Positions 18,967 through 27,975 of a stretch of 64,000 bases of DNA are shown here, in pieces. The first letter of the stretch is position 1. Each line of letters begins with the position of its first letter. This stretch comes from Candidatus Gastranaerophilales bacterium (GTDB taxonomy: Bacteria > Cyanobacteriota > Vampirovibrionia > Gastranaerophilales > Gastranaerophilaceae): positions 1-64,000 of the forward strand of contig CAAGHI010000063.1 of NCBI GenBank assembly GCA_900769645.1. Reading direction: 5' to 3'. The position numbers and the translations under genes are program-made. The notes under the pieces are model-generated. The model made no database searches and was not told the origin of the DNA. It saw only the letters and a program-made list of their open reading frames with translations.

Positions 18967-20091
18967 TTATTCTCCTTTAAAAAGTTTTGTCCAAGTTTTT
19001 ATCATATCTTCTCTTGAAGGCATCGGTTTATTTTTCATAAACCTAATTCCAAGATTTTTAGTGTCTGCTAAATTAATAATTGCACTTCCCCAAGATAAAC
19101 CAACACCAAAAGCACTCAGCATTACATCTTTAATCTGTTTGTCTTTTAAACTATCACATAAGACGGTAACAACTGAATTTGTTGAGTTATTTCCATATTT
19201 TGAAAATACTTCCGACGTCGTTTTTTCTCTTGGAATACCTGTTTTTTGTATAATTGTTTCTACAATTTGTTTATTTGCTTGATGTACCGCTACGAAATCA
19301 AGACTGTCATAATTCTTTTTGGAAAAATTAAGTAATTCTTCAATATTTTTAGGAACAACGTCCATTGTAAAATTAAAAACGTCCATACCCTTTAAGATTT
19401 CGTCATAAGGGTGCCAAGGATTTCCGGCTGTGTCTTTAACTTCTATATTTATGATATCTTCTCGCAATGGTAGGCGTCTACCGGTTGCAGGAGCAATAAT
19501 TCTATCCCAACCGGAACCTCTTGTTCCCATTGAAAAATATGCAGTTCTTTCATCAGTTGTGTATTCAAGTAATGTAGCACTTGCCGCATCTCCAAATAAT
19601 GGGTTTGAAATCCTGTTATCTTTAGCAGCATGAGTGCTTGGATCATCTCCGGCTAGTAACAGAACTTTTTTAGCTCCGCCACTTGCAATTAGCGAATGAG
19701 CCAACCAAAGTCCGTAAACATACCCTGAGCAGCCCAAACCAACATCAAAAGTTGCACAATTTTCATCAAGTTCCAGACGGCCATGCAAAATACATGAAGA
19801 AGCCGGATATAAATAATCTGGACTTTGAGTTACTAAAATTAAAGCATCAATTGATGTTTTGTCTATATCCAATTCCCCAATTAAAATATTTGCCGCATGT
19901 TCTGCTAAATCAACAACAGTTGTATTTGGTGCAACAACATAACGAGTTCCAAAACCAATCATTTTTTTTGCACGATTAAGTTTTTTCTCACTGTTATCAA
20001 AATACTGTATTTCATCGTCAATATTAATTTTGTTTTCGGGAAAAACAGAAACAAATCCTTTAATAGCAACGTTATTAAATTTAGAGTTCAT
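18967..20091 (-). CDS. 3-oxoacyl-ACP synthase III-like enzyme (copy 2)
   Basis: About 374 residues with a complete KASIII triad: Cys121 in GLGCSGYVYG, His270 in HQANKQ, and Asn301 in YGNNSTNS. KASIII enzymes condense an acyl-CoA or acyl-ACP with malonyl-ACP, or form C-O bonds in some pathways. The start is ATG 20091; the GAG GAG codons after ATG 20103 are themselves the Shine-Dalgarno (GGAGGAG) for it. Paralogue of the next gene upstream. Confidence 0.82.
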   Translation of the reverse strand: MNSKFNNVAIKGFVSVFPENKINIDDEIQYFDNSEKKLNRAKKMIGFGTRYVVAPNTTVVDLAEHAANILIGELDIDKTSIDALILVTQSPDYLYPASSCILHGRLELDENCATFDVGLGCSGYVYGLWLAHSLIASGGAKKVLLLAGDDPSTHAAKDNRISNPLFGDAASATLLEYTTDERTAYFSMGTRGSGWDRIIAPATGRRLPLREDIINIEVKDTAGNPWHPYDEILKGMDVFNFTMDVVPKNIEELLNFSKKNYDSLDFVAVHQANKQIVETIIQKTGIPREKTTSEVFSKYGNNSTNSVVTVLCDSLKDKQIKDVMLSAFGVGLSWGSAIINLADTKNLGIRFMKNKPMPSREDMIKTWTKLFKGE

Positions 20092-21163
20092 TTGCTCCTC
20101 CATAAACTTGAGGTTTTAAACAAACAACGTTATCAAAGCTTGTAATGCAAGCTCCCCAAGACAAGCCTATTCCAAAGCCTTGCATTAAAACTTTTTTACT
20201 GCCATTTAAAAATTTATCGCTTAAATCTTCACATATTGCTGATGGAATAGAAGCAGAATTTTGGTTGCCAAATTTTTCAAAAATTTTTGTCGGCGCTTTT
20301 TCAAACGGAATTTTAGCTTTTCTTAATATCGTTTCTACTATGTAAACATTTGCTTGGTGCAAAACATAGTAATCAATATCTTCCTTAGTTACATTTGCAA
20401 ATTCCAAAATTTCGTCTAATAGTTTTGGCTGTTCAGTTAATGTGAAGTTAAATACATCAAAGCCATTCATATAGAAGTTTTCTTGGCTCCTGATATTTCC
20501 ATCTTTATCCGGAACTTCTTTTCTTGTTTCTTCTGTTGATGGATTTCTGTAAGCTCCAGCCGGTTGTAGCAGACAATCTATTCCACTTCCATTTGATTTA
20601 AGGATAAAGAAAGTGTCCTCTGCATTTTCATCAAAATCAATAATAGTAGCACTTCCGCTATCTCCAAAAATTGGAGCTACGGTTCTATCTTTTTTGTTGC
20701 CAACTTTGCTTAAAGTATCACCAGTGATTAATAATACTCTTCTTAAATTTGGGTTAAGCAAAAGGCAAGCAGTCCATAAACCATAAACATAGCCGGAACA
20801 ACCAAATTCAAGATCAACAGCAGCTGTTTCTTTGTTGCAACCAAGTTTTTGGTGAATAACGTGAGCATTCCCTGGCATGTGATAGTCTGGAGTTTGAGTG
20901 ACTGAAACTATTGCGTCAATGCTTGATGCATCAATGTTTAGTTCTTTCAAAAGTTTTTGAGTCGCATCAAGGCATAAGTCTAAGGTTGTTGTAGTATCTT
21001 TTGCCCAATAACGACCTCCAAAACCAATCATTTTTTTTAATTTCTCTAATTGTTTAAAATCGTTATTATAATATTCTGGTTCCTTGCTAAAATCATGGTA
21101 TATTTCTCCAAGTGTAGCAGCCATACCTCTGATTTTTACATTTTTGATAGTAACTTTAGCCAT
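20081..21163 (-). CDS. 3-oxoacyl-ACP synthase III-like enzyme (copy 1)
   Basis: About 360 residues, with triad Cys122 (EFGCSGYVYG), His269 (LHQANVY) and Asn300 (FGNQNSAS) intact. The two KASIII genes share KKMIGFG(G/T)RY and SGYVYGLW, so they arose by duplication and are probably used in succession or for different substrates. AAGGAG lies seven bases before ATG 21163. The start overlaps the end of the FkbH-like gene, and the end overlaps the start of copy 2. Confidence 0.82.
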   Translation of the reverse strand: MAKVTIKNVKIRGMAATLGEIYHDFSKEPEYYNNDFKQLEKLKKMIGFGGRYWAKDTTTTLDLCLDATQKLLKELNIDASSIDAIVSVTQTPDYHMPGNAHVIHQKLGCNKETAAVDLEFGCSGYVYGLWTACLLLNPNLRRVLLITGDTLSKVGNKKDRTVAPIFGDSGSATIIDFDENAEDTFFILKSNGSGIDCLLQPAGAYRNPSTEETRKEVPDKDGNIRSQENFYMNGFDVFNFTLTEQPKLLDEILEFANVTKEDIDYYVLHQANVYIVETILRKAKIPFEKAPTKIFEKFGNQNSASIPSAICEDLSDKFLNGSKKVLMQGFGIGLSWGACITSFDNVVCLKPQVYGGANEL

Positions 21164-22742
21164 TAACACTCTCCTTAATATTCAAACCATGAGTTTCAAT
21201 ATCTTTTGAAACAGAGATTTTCAAAACATCTTCATCTTTTTCTAGATTATTTTGTGTGTATGCAGCGAGCCAAGTTAGAGCCGGAGTATTTCTTGGCCCT
21301 TTCTTGTATTGAATATTTGCAACATAATCAGTTTTTAAATATTCACAAGCCATTAATAGCATTTTTGAAATTACAATATTTTCAATGTTTCTGCCTAGTG
21401 CACGACAACTGAATGTAAGTTCATCAACCAAAATCTCATTATCCTGTTTTTTTGCGATTAATATTGCAATAATACCGCTGTCAGAAAGTTTATCGGACAT
21501 ACTCGCAGTAAGAATACAAGAATTTGCGGAGTTTAGTAGCGCATCTACTTCTGTTTTATTATATCTTTTGTATGATAAAATGAATTGGTTTGTTTTGTTA
21601 AGCAATTCCGTAATTCTGTCAATATGCTCCCTGTCATTTAATACCAATTCAACTTTCATTCCCAAATTTTTGAAATAGTCTTCAACAGAAAGCGTTTTCA
21701 ATAATTCTGCACGTTCTTGATTTGCCTTCAAGTCAGCAGAGCGAAGAGAATCTTCTTTCGTTGTAGATCTTTTCATTAATCCCGGATAAAGTCTTAATGC
21801 GTTTAAAACAGTGTTTTCGTTAGTCGCAACAATCGTTTTAATTTGAGGAATTGCTGCTTTTACAGATTCAATCTCTGCAATATTATCATCAATAAACAAC
21901 ATTGAATCAGGATTAATATTCATTTCTTTAGCCATTTCAACAATATTACCGGCTTTTGAATTCCAGTTAATTCTCTTTGTTGTAAAATCATTGATTTTTA
22001 ATTCGAAATCAGTTCTTTTATTGAACATTTCAACGGCATCTTTTTCTTCGTTTTTTGAAGCAATACAAAGAAGAAAACCTTGTTTTTTTAATTCTAAAAG
22101 ATATTTTTGCAATTTGTTATTTGCAACTAAATTATCAACGCCATCTTCACCCAAAATACCTTTGTATAACGTATTATCTAAATCTAGTACAATAGCTTTC
22201 AATGTTGGTTTAACAATTGATGGAATAATATGTAATCCCAAATATTGAGCTATAAGAACAGAAGCTTTGGCAGATAGACGAGTCCCAGAAACCGGTTCTT
22301 TGGCAAGATCAAAAGCCTTTTCTTCAAGAGGATCAATGATTTTGTCGATATTTACCAAATAAGTATCACTGGTGTTTATTTCATCTGCTTTTAGTTCATT
22401 TCCTAAATACGCAACTATAATTGGTTTGGCAGTTTTAGAACGAAGTTCTGCAATTTTATTTTTGACAAAAGCAAAAACGACATCAGAATTATACCTAGAT
22501 AAATCTAGCCATAAAATATGTAGATCAATGTCCGAGCTAAGTTCTGGGAATGTCAAACTATCGTCATAGCTACTATATAAAAATTCCCCCTCAATATCTG
22601 AGAAATTTAAGAAAGCATTTATCACATTTCCAATCATCTCGAAAGAGTGGTTTCTATGTACAAAAATATTCAAATTCTTATCTAAAGACTTTTTGAATGA
22701 CAAAGCCTTTAATCTTGTAATATTACTATCAAATAAGTTCAT
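21156..22742 (-). CDS. FkbH-like HAD-IIIC protein
   Basis: 528 residues. An N-terminal SGNH-like region is followed by the HAD motif VLDLDNTLYKG (Asp187, Asp189) and a C-terminal acyltransferase-like part. FkbH proteins dephosphorylate 1,3-bisphosphoglycerate and load a glyceryl unit onto an acyl carrier protein. An ACP gene directly precedes this one (gap of two bases), which fits. The presence of such an enzyme in an amino-sugar operon suggests a glyceryl-derived acyl group; related HAD-IIIC proteins occur in some O-antigen clusters. Confidence 0.8.
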   Translation of the reverse strand: MNLFDSNITRLKALSFKKSLDKNLNIFVHRNHSFEMIGNVINAFLNFSDIEGEFLYSSYDDSLTFPELSSDIDLHILWLDLSRYNSDVVFAFVKNKIAELRSKTAKPIIVAYLGNELKADEINTSDTYLVNIDKIIDPLEEKAFDLAKEPVSGTRLSAKASVLIAQYLGLHIIPSIVKPTLKAIVLDLDNTLYKGILGEDGVDNLVANNKLQKYLLELKKQGFLLCIASKNEEKDAVEMFNKRTDFELKINDFTTKRINWNSKAGNIVEMAKEMNINPDSMLFIDDNIAEIESVKAAIPQIKTIVATNENTVLNALRLYPGLMKRSTTKEDSLRSADLKANQERAELLKTLSVEDYFKNLGMKVELVLNDREHIDRITELLNKTNQFILSYKRYNKTEVDALLNSANSCILTASMSDKLSDSGIIAILIAKKQDNEILVDELTFSCRALGRNIENIVISKMLLMACEYLKTDYVANIQYKKGPRNTPALTWLAAYTQNNLEKDEDVLKISVSKDIETHGLNIKESVNG

Positions 22743-22744
22743 GT

Positions 22745-22972
22745 TTATGATATTTCCTTTATTTTATTCAAAATTAATTCCAATGATGTAAGTTTAGGGA
22801 TATCTTCAACAGGGAAGCTAATTCCAAGTTCTTCCTCTAATGTTGTAATGATTTCGATATGTTTCATAGAATCCCACATTTCACAATTTTCCATTGAAAT
22901 ATCAGAATCAGGTTTTATATCTTGTCCAAGCAGCATTCCTAAAATGTTTGCAACTTCTTCTTTATTAATCAT
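22745..22972 (-). CDS. Acyl carrier protein (first of the operon)
   Basis: 75 residues. CEMWDSMKHIEI carries the phosphopantetheine Ser35. Its place immediately before the FkbH-like gene suggests that it holds the glyceryl or starter unit. It overlaps the FdtA/QdtA-like gene by eight bases. Confidence 0.85.
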   Translation of the reverse strand: MINKEEVANILGMLLGQDIKPDSDISMENCEMWDSMKHIEIITTLEEELGISFPVEDIPKLTSLELILNKIKEIS

Positions 22973-23366
22973 TATTTACCTCTTTCAAAAATTCATCATA
23001 ATTTCTAATATATTCTTTTTCATCATAATATTTACTTGCCAAAACCATTAATTTGCACCCATAAGAAAAATGTTTCATTTCTCTCCACATATTTGGTCCA
23101 ATATAAAGGCCTACATCTGGACGGTTTAGCCAAATTTTTTCTCTTGTTTTACCATCATCAAGTACAAATTGGCAAGCTCCATCGATTGCAACAATTATTT
23201 GTTCAAGATTTTTGTGTGCGTGACAGCCTCTGTCTTGGTCTGGGAGAGTATCAAAAATCCAATAAACTCGCTTTATATCAAAAGGAATATTTTTATTTCC
23301 TTCCAAAGCAATAAGCTTTCCTCTCTCATCTCCAAACACCTTCATATCGACTAATTTATAATTCAT
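22965..23366 (-). CDS. dTDP-4-keto-6-deoxyglucose 3,4-ketoisomerase (FdtA/QdtA-like)
   Basis: 133 residues, a small cupin. GDERGKLIALEGNKNIPFD, RGCHAHKNLEQ (paired histidines) and LDDGKTREKIWL are the WxcM/FdtA signature. It moves the keto group from C4 to C3 of the dTDP-sugar so that the DegT-type aminotransferase at 15109 can aminate C3. First gene of the operon on the minus strand; I see no confident promoter in 23367-23500. Confidence 0.85.
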   Translation of the reverse strand: MNYKLVDMKVFGDERGKLIALEGNKNIPFDIKRVYWIFDTLPDQDRGCHAHKNLEQIIVAIDGACQFVLDDGKTREKIWLNRPDVGLYIGPNMWREMKHFSYGCKLMVLASKYYDEKEYIRNYDEFLKEVNND

Positions 23367-23530
23367 ATTTCTTCCTAACTAATCTCTCTACAAATAATTT
23401 CTATATCACCGAGTCTAACACCTAAATAATTTATCACAATAGCCAATATGTATAATTGACATAATTTTTTACAAATATTAATTTTTGCCTATAGCTTAAT
23501 TAATATTAGATTGTTTATTATGGAGAAGAC

Positions 23531-23558
23531 TTGAAAAAGTTTAAATATATGTTATAAT
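23531..23558 (+). promoter_or_regulatory. Promoter of G-run prepilin A
   Basis: TTGAAA (23531-23536), 16-base spacer, TATAAT (23553-23558). The spacer end AATATATGT resembles the one before prepilin B, and GGGAG precedes the ATG. Confidence 0.65.
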
Positions 23559-23589
23559 AAATTATGTACAGTATAAAAAGGGAGCCAAA

Positions 23590-24484
23590 ATGGAAGATTT
23601 GAAAAGATTTAGAGTACACATATTGAAGAGCTTCTCGGGGGGGGGGGTTGAGTTTTGCAAATGTTAGCTCTTACTCGTTGTTGGCTAAATTTGAGGGAAG
23701 AGACTTTCATAAACAAGTCGCATTTACTTTAGCAGAAGTTTTAATTACACTTGGCATTATTGGTGTTGTTGCCGCAATAACTATTCCGAGTTTGATTGCA
23801 AATTATCAGAAAAAAGTCTGGGTTACACAGCTGAAAAAAGATGTAAATATTGCTCAAAATTCGATAAAGAAGTTTTTAGCTTCCGAAGAGGTTGAAAAAA
23901 TTGAGCATTCGAGTTTGGTTGAATATTTGGGAGATACGGTCGGTAATGGTTCAATGAGTGTAGATTATCATTTTGATAAACTTCCACTTAATAAAATAAA
24001 AACTGCTAAAACAAATTTTGTATCTGTTGATGAAGGCTATGGAGATGACGCTAAAGAGCGTGATATGACTTTTCTTGCTGATGGTTCTTGTTTGTTGCTT
24101 CCTGGAACTTTGCCTGGGTGGCATGTCCAGTGGGAGAATAGTAATCCTAAAAACAATACTTTTGGCTTTTTGGTTGATGTTAATTGCAGTAAAGGTCCAA
24201 ATGAACCTGGGAAAGATCAATTCAGGTTTGAGCTTGATAGTTATGGAAAATTAATTGTAAATAATGTTGATGATGAGGTAACGCAAGATGAGGTCGATGG
24301 AATTAATGCTATTTGTCAAAAATACCCAGAGGCTTGTAAAGAAGAATTTGGTTCCAGTACAGTGGATAAAGATTCTTTGAATGCTTATAACAAAAAAGGG
24401 TCAGTAGAAGCTTGTACAAGAGGACAGCTTGGACATTGTTTTGACTTGGTTGTTCGAGACGGTTGGGAGATAAAATATTACTAA
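23590..24484 (+). CDS. G-run prepilin A (interrupted frame)
   Basis: ATG 23590, preceded by GGGAG, opens a short frame that reaches G11 (23637-23647) and then stops at TAG 23665. The pilin frame starts right after the G run and is open to 24484. With ten G the two join into 297 residues: a 44-residue leader ending HKQVA, then FTLAEVLI and a membrane helix, a globular domain, the family motif DVNCSKGPNEPGKDQF and the end GWEIKYY. Cysteines probably form disulfides. A TTG directly after the run is a weak alternative start. As written the gene is off. It lies behind the glycan operon and is divergent from it. Confidence 0.75.
23637..23647 (+). repeat. Homopolymer G11 in prepilin A
   Basis: Eleven G directly after CTTCTC and before TTGAG. 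Ten (or 13) G would join start and pilin. Confidence 0.9.
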
Positions 24485-24506
24485 AAGCGATTTAAAATAA
24501 TTAACT

Positions 24507-24531
24507 AAAAGCTCCGAAAAGGAGCTTTTTT
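24507..24531 (+). terminator. Rho-independent terminator of prepilin A
   Basis: AAAGCTCC and GGAGCTTT with a GAAAA loop, followed by T. Confidence 0.85.
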
Positions 24532-24544
24532 AGTCACTCTTTGT

Positions 24545-24608
24545 CTAGTGGGTTCTCACCCTTCCTAATTCAAAAATTTTTTAATTCATAAAAAACCAGA
24601 GAGGAAGG
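24545..24608. repeat. 64-base direct repeat, outer copy
   Basis: It is identical except for two bases to 24730-24793. The repeat ends with AGAGAGGAAGG, the 3' end of the tRNA-Ser gene (minus strand). Between the copies lie 121 bases with an inverted repeat (CAAGCCTT / AAGGCTTG). A duplicated tRNA 3' end is what a small integrated or excised element leaves. Confidence 0.8.
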
Positions 24609-24729
24609 TATTGTCTTGAACACTCGCGTTTAACGGGTCTACGGTTGCCTGCTACATAATTTTAATTATTTCGCAGCCAAGCCTTCGCCCTCTGCTCGTG
24701 TTCGCTCGAACCAAGACAAGGCTTGACGC

Positions 24730-24793
24730 CTAGTGGGTTTTCACCCTTCCTAATTCAAAAATTTTTTAATTCATAAAAATCCAGAGAGGAAGG
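24730..24793. repeat. 64-base direct repeat, tRNA-Ser copy
   Basis: Inner copy, overlapping the last bases of tRNA-Ser. See 24545-24608. Confidence 0.8.
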
Positions 24794-24868
24794 GATTCGA
24801 ACCCTCGGTGGAATTGCTCCCACACAACCTTTCCAAGATTGCACCTTAAACCGCTCGGACACCTCTCT
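24782..24868 (-). tRNA. tRNA-Ser (anticodon GGA)
   Basis: The minus strand folds as a class II tRNA. The acceptor stem is AGAGAGG with CCTCTCT, the anticodon loop TTGGAAA gives GGA, a long variable arm (GTGTGGGAGCAATTCCAC) follows, and the T loop is GGTTCGAATCC. CCA is not encoded. About 87 bases. Confidence 0.92.
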
Positions 24869-24922
24869 TCATTTGTTAGTCAAACTATATCACAAACATT
24901 TCTTTTGTGCTAATATCTGTTT

Positions 24923-26194
24923 ATGCAAAAATTAATTACTAAAAATCAATCAGGACTTAACGGAATTGTTGAAATTCCTTCAGATAAATCGATTTCCCAC
25001 AGAGCAGTGATGTTCTCATCTCTAGCAAAAGGAAAATCTATTATAAAAAATTTCTCAAAAGGACAAGACCCCCTCTCATCGCTTAAAGTCTGCCAAGCGC
25101 TTGGGGTGAATGCCGAATTTAAAAACGAAGAATTAATTATCACCTCGTCCGGCGAACTAAAAGCTCCTCAATCTCCTTTGGATTGCGGAAACTCAGGTAC
25201 TACAATGCGACTAATGTCTGGAATTCTTGCAGCTCAAAATTTTAATTCTGTTTTAATCGGTGATGAAAGCCTTTCGAAACGTCCGATGAAGCGAGTTATT
25301 GAACCACTTTCTCAAATGGGGGCTAAATTTGAGTCCAACGAATTTAAAGCGCCATTGAAAATTTTCGGAGGAAATCTTCACGCAATAAATTATGTTTCAA
25401 AACTTGCCTCTGCACAAGTAAAGTCGTGTATTTTGCTCGCAGGCATGGGACTAGATGGTAAAACAAGCTTTACGGAACCTTATGTTTCTCGCAACCATAC
25501 TGAAATTATGCTCAAATATATGGGCGCAAATATATGTGTAGATAATAATACAGTCACAATTGAAAAATCTGAACTTGAGCCTAAAACAATTGAGGTTTGT
25601 GGAGATATTTCATCTGCTGCGTATTTTATTGTGGCAGGCATGATTGTACCGAATTCAAAAATAATTTTGAAAAATGTTGGTTTGAACCCGACTCGAACAG
25701 GGATTCTTGAAGTTGCCGAGAAAATGGGCGGCAATATTGAAATTCTTGATAAACGCAATGTTTCCGGAGAAGAAGTTGGAGATATACAAATTTCTTATTC
25801 AGATTTGAAATCTTGCACAATCGAAGGTGATATAATTCCTCGTCTGATAGATGAATTACCTGTAATTGCTGTTCTTGCAACACAAGCGGTAGGTCAAACT
25901 ATTATTAAAGATGCACAAGATTTACGCAACAAAGAATCTGACAGAATTAAGGCAACTGTATGTGAGCTTAAAAAACTTGGTGCAGATATTGAGGAAACTC
26001 CAGACGGTTTTGTAATTAACGGTAAAAAATCGCTGACAGGCGGTGTGGAAGTTGAAACCTATCATGATCACAGGCTTGCAATGAGTTTGTATGTTGCAGG
26101 ACTAATTTGTGATAAACCACTATCAATCAACGGATTTGAATGGGTTGATATTTCATTCCCTGAGTTTGATAAGTTGTTTTCTCAACTTGCATGA
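24923..26194 (+). CDS. aroA: 3-phosphoshikimate 1-carboxyvinyltransferase (EPSP synthase)
   Basis: 423 residues. SDKSISHRAVMFSSLA, LDCGNSGTTMRLMSG, the KRPM(K)R segment and YHDHRLAMS are the conserved substrate-binding regions. It joins shikimate 3-phosphate and phosphoenolpyruvate on the way to chorismate and aromatic amino acids. There is no Shine-Dalgarno; TAATAT lies at -12 to -7 from ATG 24923, which suggests a leaderless mRNA. Not in an operon. Confidence 0.92.
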   Translation: MQKLITKNQSGLNGIVEIPSDKSISHRAVMFSSLAKGKSIIKNFSKGQDPLSSLKVCQALGVNAEFKNEELIITSSGELKAPQSPLDCGNSGTTMRLMSGILAAQNFNSVLIGDESLSKRPMKRVIEPLSQMGAKFESNEFKAPLKIFGGNLHAINYVSKLASAQVKSCILLAGMGLDGKTSFTEPYVSRNHTEIMLKYMGANICVDNNTVTIEKSELEPKTIEVCGDISSAAYFIVAGMIVPNSKIILKNVGLNPTRTGILEVAEKMGGNIEILDKRNVSGEEVGDIQISYSDLKSCTIEGDIIPRLIDELPVIAVLATQAVGQTIIKDAQDLRNKESDRIKATVCELKKLGADIEETPDGFVINGKKSLTGGVEVETYHDHRLAMSLYVAGLICDKPLSINGFEWVDISFPEFDKLFSQLA

Positions 26195-26483
26195 TGAAAT
26201 TCACCTCCCCTAGGGTGGAGGTCGCAGTTGTTGACGAGCGATTAGCGAGGATTACAAATGCGGGAGAGGGGGGGGGCTCCGTTCGTAGTTCGCTCCAATA
26301 ACATTGGTTTATATCTGTGTTAATTTTTTTTCATTAACCCCTCTCTCGTATCTGTAACTCGCTTCGCTCGAACAGCTACTCTCTCTCCCTAGGAGAGAGG
26401 CAGATTTTTTGTCAGCGAATTCCTTAATACATACAGAATGACGAAAATAGCCGCTATTGCTGATTATTATGTTTTTCCCCCCC
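26195..26483. repeat. Repeat-rich intergenic stretch with G9 and C7 runs
   Basis: It contains CACCTCCCCTAGGGTGGAGG, a GATTAGCGAGGATTACA unit, G9 at 26268-26276, a second CCTCTCTC...GAGAGAGG palindrome at about 26340-26400, and C7 at 26477-26483. These match pieces found in the leader of prepilin D and at 30465-30600 and 44218-44285. No gene is convincing here. Confidence 0.55.
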
Positions 26484-26521
26484 AAAAAAAGACAGCCCGC
26501 ACCAAGGAGTTGAGATGCGGG
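26484..26521 (-). terminator. Hairpin with U-run on the minus strand
   Basis: CCCGCA (26496-26501) pairs with TGCGGG (26516-26521); on the minus strand seven T follow shortly. No minus-strand gene clearly feeds into it. Confidence 0.45.
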
Positions 26522-26616
26522 AATCAGTAAAAGAGACATCAATGACATTATGGATTATGTAAAAATAATGTCAAATTTTTGTGGATATTTTTTTTGATTT
26601 ATTTTATAATCCTCTT

Positions 26617-27246
26617 ATGAGAAAGTTTTTATTAATTTTGATAGGGATAGTTTTATTAGGCGCAAATTGCTCTGAGGCGGCTGGTTTAAAGCTTCAGGGT
26701 AAAAAACAACCGACCAAAGTAATTCAGTCTGAAAAATACATGAATATTTCAAATCAGGCGAATGTTTTTTATGCAGAAAATGATATAAAAAGCGCATTTA
26801 ACCTGTTTTTAACAATTCCTGAGGAAGAAAGAACGGCACAAAATTGGCTTTTACTCGGCAATATTTTGCAAGATCAAGGCAAGAGCGATGAGGCTGTTTT
26901 TATGTATAATAAAGCGATTGAGGTTGACGAAACTTTTTATAAAGCTTATTACAATTTAGGTAATATATTTTTGAACGAAGGTAAGTCTAATATGGCGGTA
27001 GAGGAATTCAAAAAGGTTATAAAATTGAAACCTGAATATGCTTATGGGCACTATAATTTGGGCTGTGCATATATGAAATTAGGGAAGTATAGCAAGGCTA
27101 AATATGAATTTTTGGTTGCTACGGATTACAAAAACAATGTGGCAGATTTTCATTACAATTTGGCTTATGTTTATAAAAAATTAAATAAGGAAAAACAGGC
27201 AAAAACTTACTTGGAGTACTATAATAAGATAATTAACAATCAGTGA
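26617..27246 (+). CDS. Exported TPR-repeat protein
   Basis: About 209 residues. A signal peptide (MRKFLLILIGIVLLGANCSEA) is followed by about four tetratricopeptide repeats (NWLLLGNILQDQGKSDEA, AYYNLGNIFLNEGKSNMA, GHYNLGCAYMKLGKYSKA, FHYNLAYVYKKLNKEKQA). TPRs mediate protein contacts, probably in the periplasm. The start is ATG 26617 because TATAAT lies at 26605-26610, exactly 7-12 bases upstream, so an earlier ATG (26581) would lie before the transcript. It is followed six bases later by the HAD gene. Confidence 0.75.
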   Translation: MRKFLLILIGIVLLGANCSEAAGLKLQGKKQPTKVIQSEKYMNISNQANVFYAENDIKSAFNLFLTIPEEERTAQNWLLLGNILQDQGKSDEAVFMYNKAIEVDETFYKAYYNLGNIFLNEGKSNMAVEEFKKVIKLKPEYAYGHYNLGCAYMKLGKYSKAKYEFLVATDYKNNVADFHYNLAYVYKKLNKEKQAKTYLEYYNKIINNQ

Positions 27247-27252
27247 GGCATT

Positions 27253-27939
27253 ATGTATAAAGGAATAATATTTGATTTTAACGGAACATTGTTTTGGGAT
27301 TCTGAAAAACATTTGGAAGCCTGGAGAGAGTTCTCAAAAAGGTTGAGAGAGCAACCGTTTACCGATGATGAAATGCGTGAATATATGTTCGGGCGTACAA
27401 ATGACGATATTATTGAATATTTGACCGGAGAAAAACCTACACGTGAGATGGTGGAACGTTTTGCTGGAGAAAAAGAAGCTGTTTATCGTGATATGTGTCG
27501 AAAGGATAAAGAAAATACAGTTCTTGCCACCGGAGCAATTGTGTTTTTGGACTACCTTTGCGAACATAATATTCCGCATACTATTGCGACGATGTCTAAT
27601 GGAGAAAATGTGGAGTTTTTTATTGAAACATTTAATCTGAAAAAATGGTTTGATGTTGATAAAATCGTTTATGACGATGGTACAATGCCAGGGAAACCTG
27701 CACCTGACATCTATATAAGAGCTGCTAAAAAACTTAATCTTGATCCTAAAGATTGCGTTGTGATTGAAGATGCTGTGTCTGGAATAGAATCTGCCAGAGC
27801 TGCCGGAATTGGTAAAATCATTGCGATTGCTTCTATGGAAAGCGTTGATTTGTATAAAAATATTCCTGCTGTTTCGCAAATAATCAAGAATTTTGATGAA
27901 ATTGACAGAAATCTTTTTTCTGATGTCGTACTAAAATAA
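27253..27939 (+). CDS. HAD-family hydrolase, phosphoglucomutase-like
   Basis: 228 residues. Motif I is DFNGTLFWD, where the usual second Asp is Asn. Motif II is TMSNG, and the last motif is VIEDAVSGIESARAAG, with the helical cap in between. The fold is that of beta-phosphoglucomutase and sugar phosphatases. The Asn in place of the acid/base Asp may alter catalysis, but DFNGT variants are not rare in this superfamily. Substrate unknown. Co-transcribed with the TPR gene. Confidence 0.8.
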   Translation: MYKGIIFDFNGTLFWDSEKHLEAWREFSKRLREQPFTDDEMREYMFGRTNDDIIEYLTGEKPTREMVERFAGEKEAVYRDMCRKDKENTVLATGAIVFLDYLCEHNIPHTIATMSNGENVEFFIETFNLKKWFDVDKIVYDDGTMPGKPAPDIYIRAAKKLNLDPKDCVVIEDAVSGIESARAAGIGKIIAIASMESVDLYKNIPAVSQIIKNFDEIDRNLFSDVVLK

Positions 27940-27940
27940 T

Positions 27941-27969
27941 TTGACAATTTGGCTTCAAATTTATATAAT
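27941..27969 (+). promoter_or_regulatory. Consensus sigma-70 type promoter of hisS
   Basis: TTGACA (27941-27946), 17-base spacer, TATAAT (27964-27969). The expected start of transcription coincides with the hisS ATG at 27976. Confidence 0.88.
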
Positions 27970-27975
27970 AAGCTT

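Noticed and set aside
24541..24800. CRISPR array
   Set aside because: There are only two repeat copies, 64 bases long, with tRNA sequence in them and no cas genes nearby.
26268..26276. G9 run after aroA as an eighth phase-variable locus
   Set aside because: No prepilin frame follows it on either strand; the surrounding sequence is repeat-derived and the run may simply be part of a repeat.
26309..26548. 79-residue minus-strand frame
   Set aside because: It is composed of repeat and terminator sequence, with no Shine-Dalgarno and no family resemblance.
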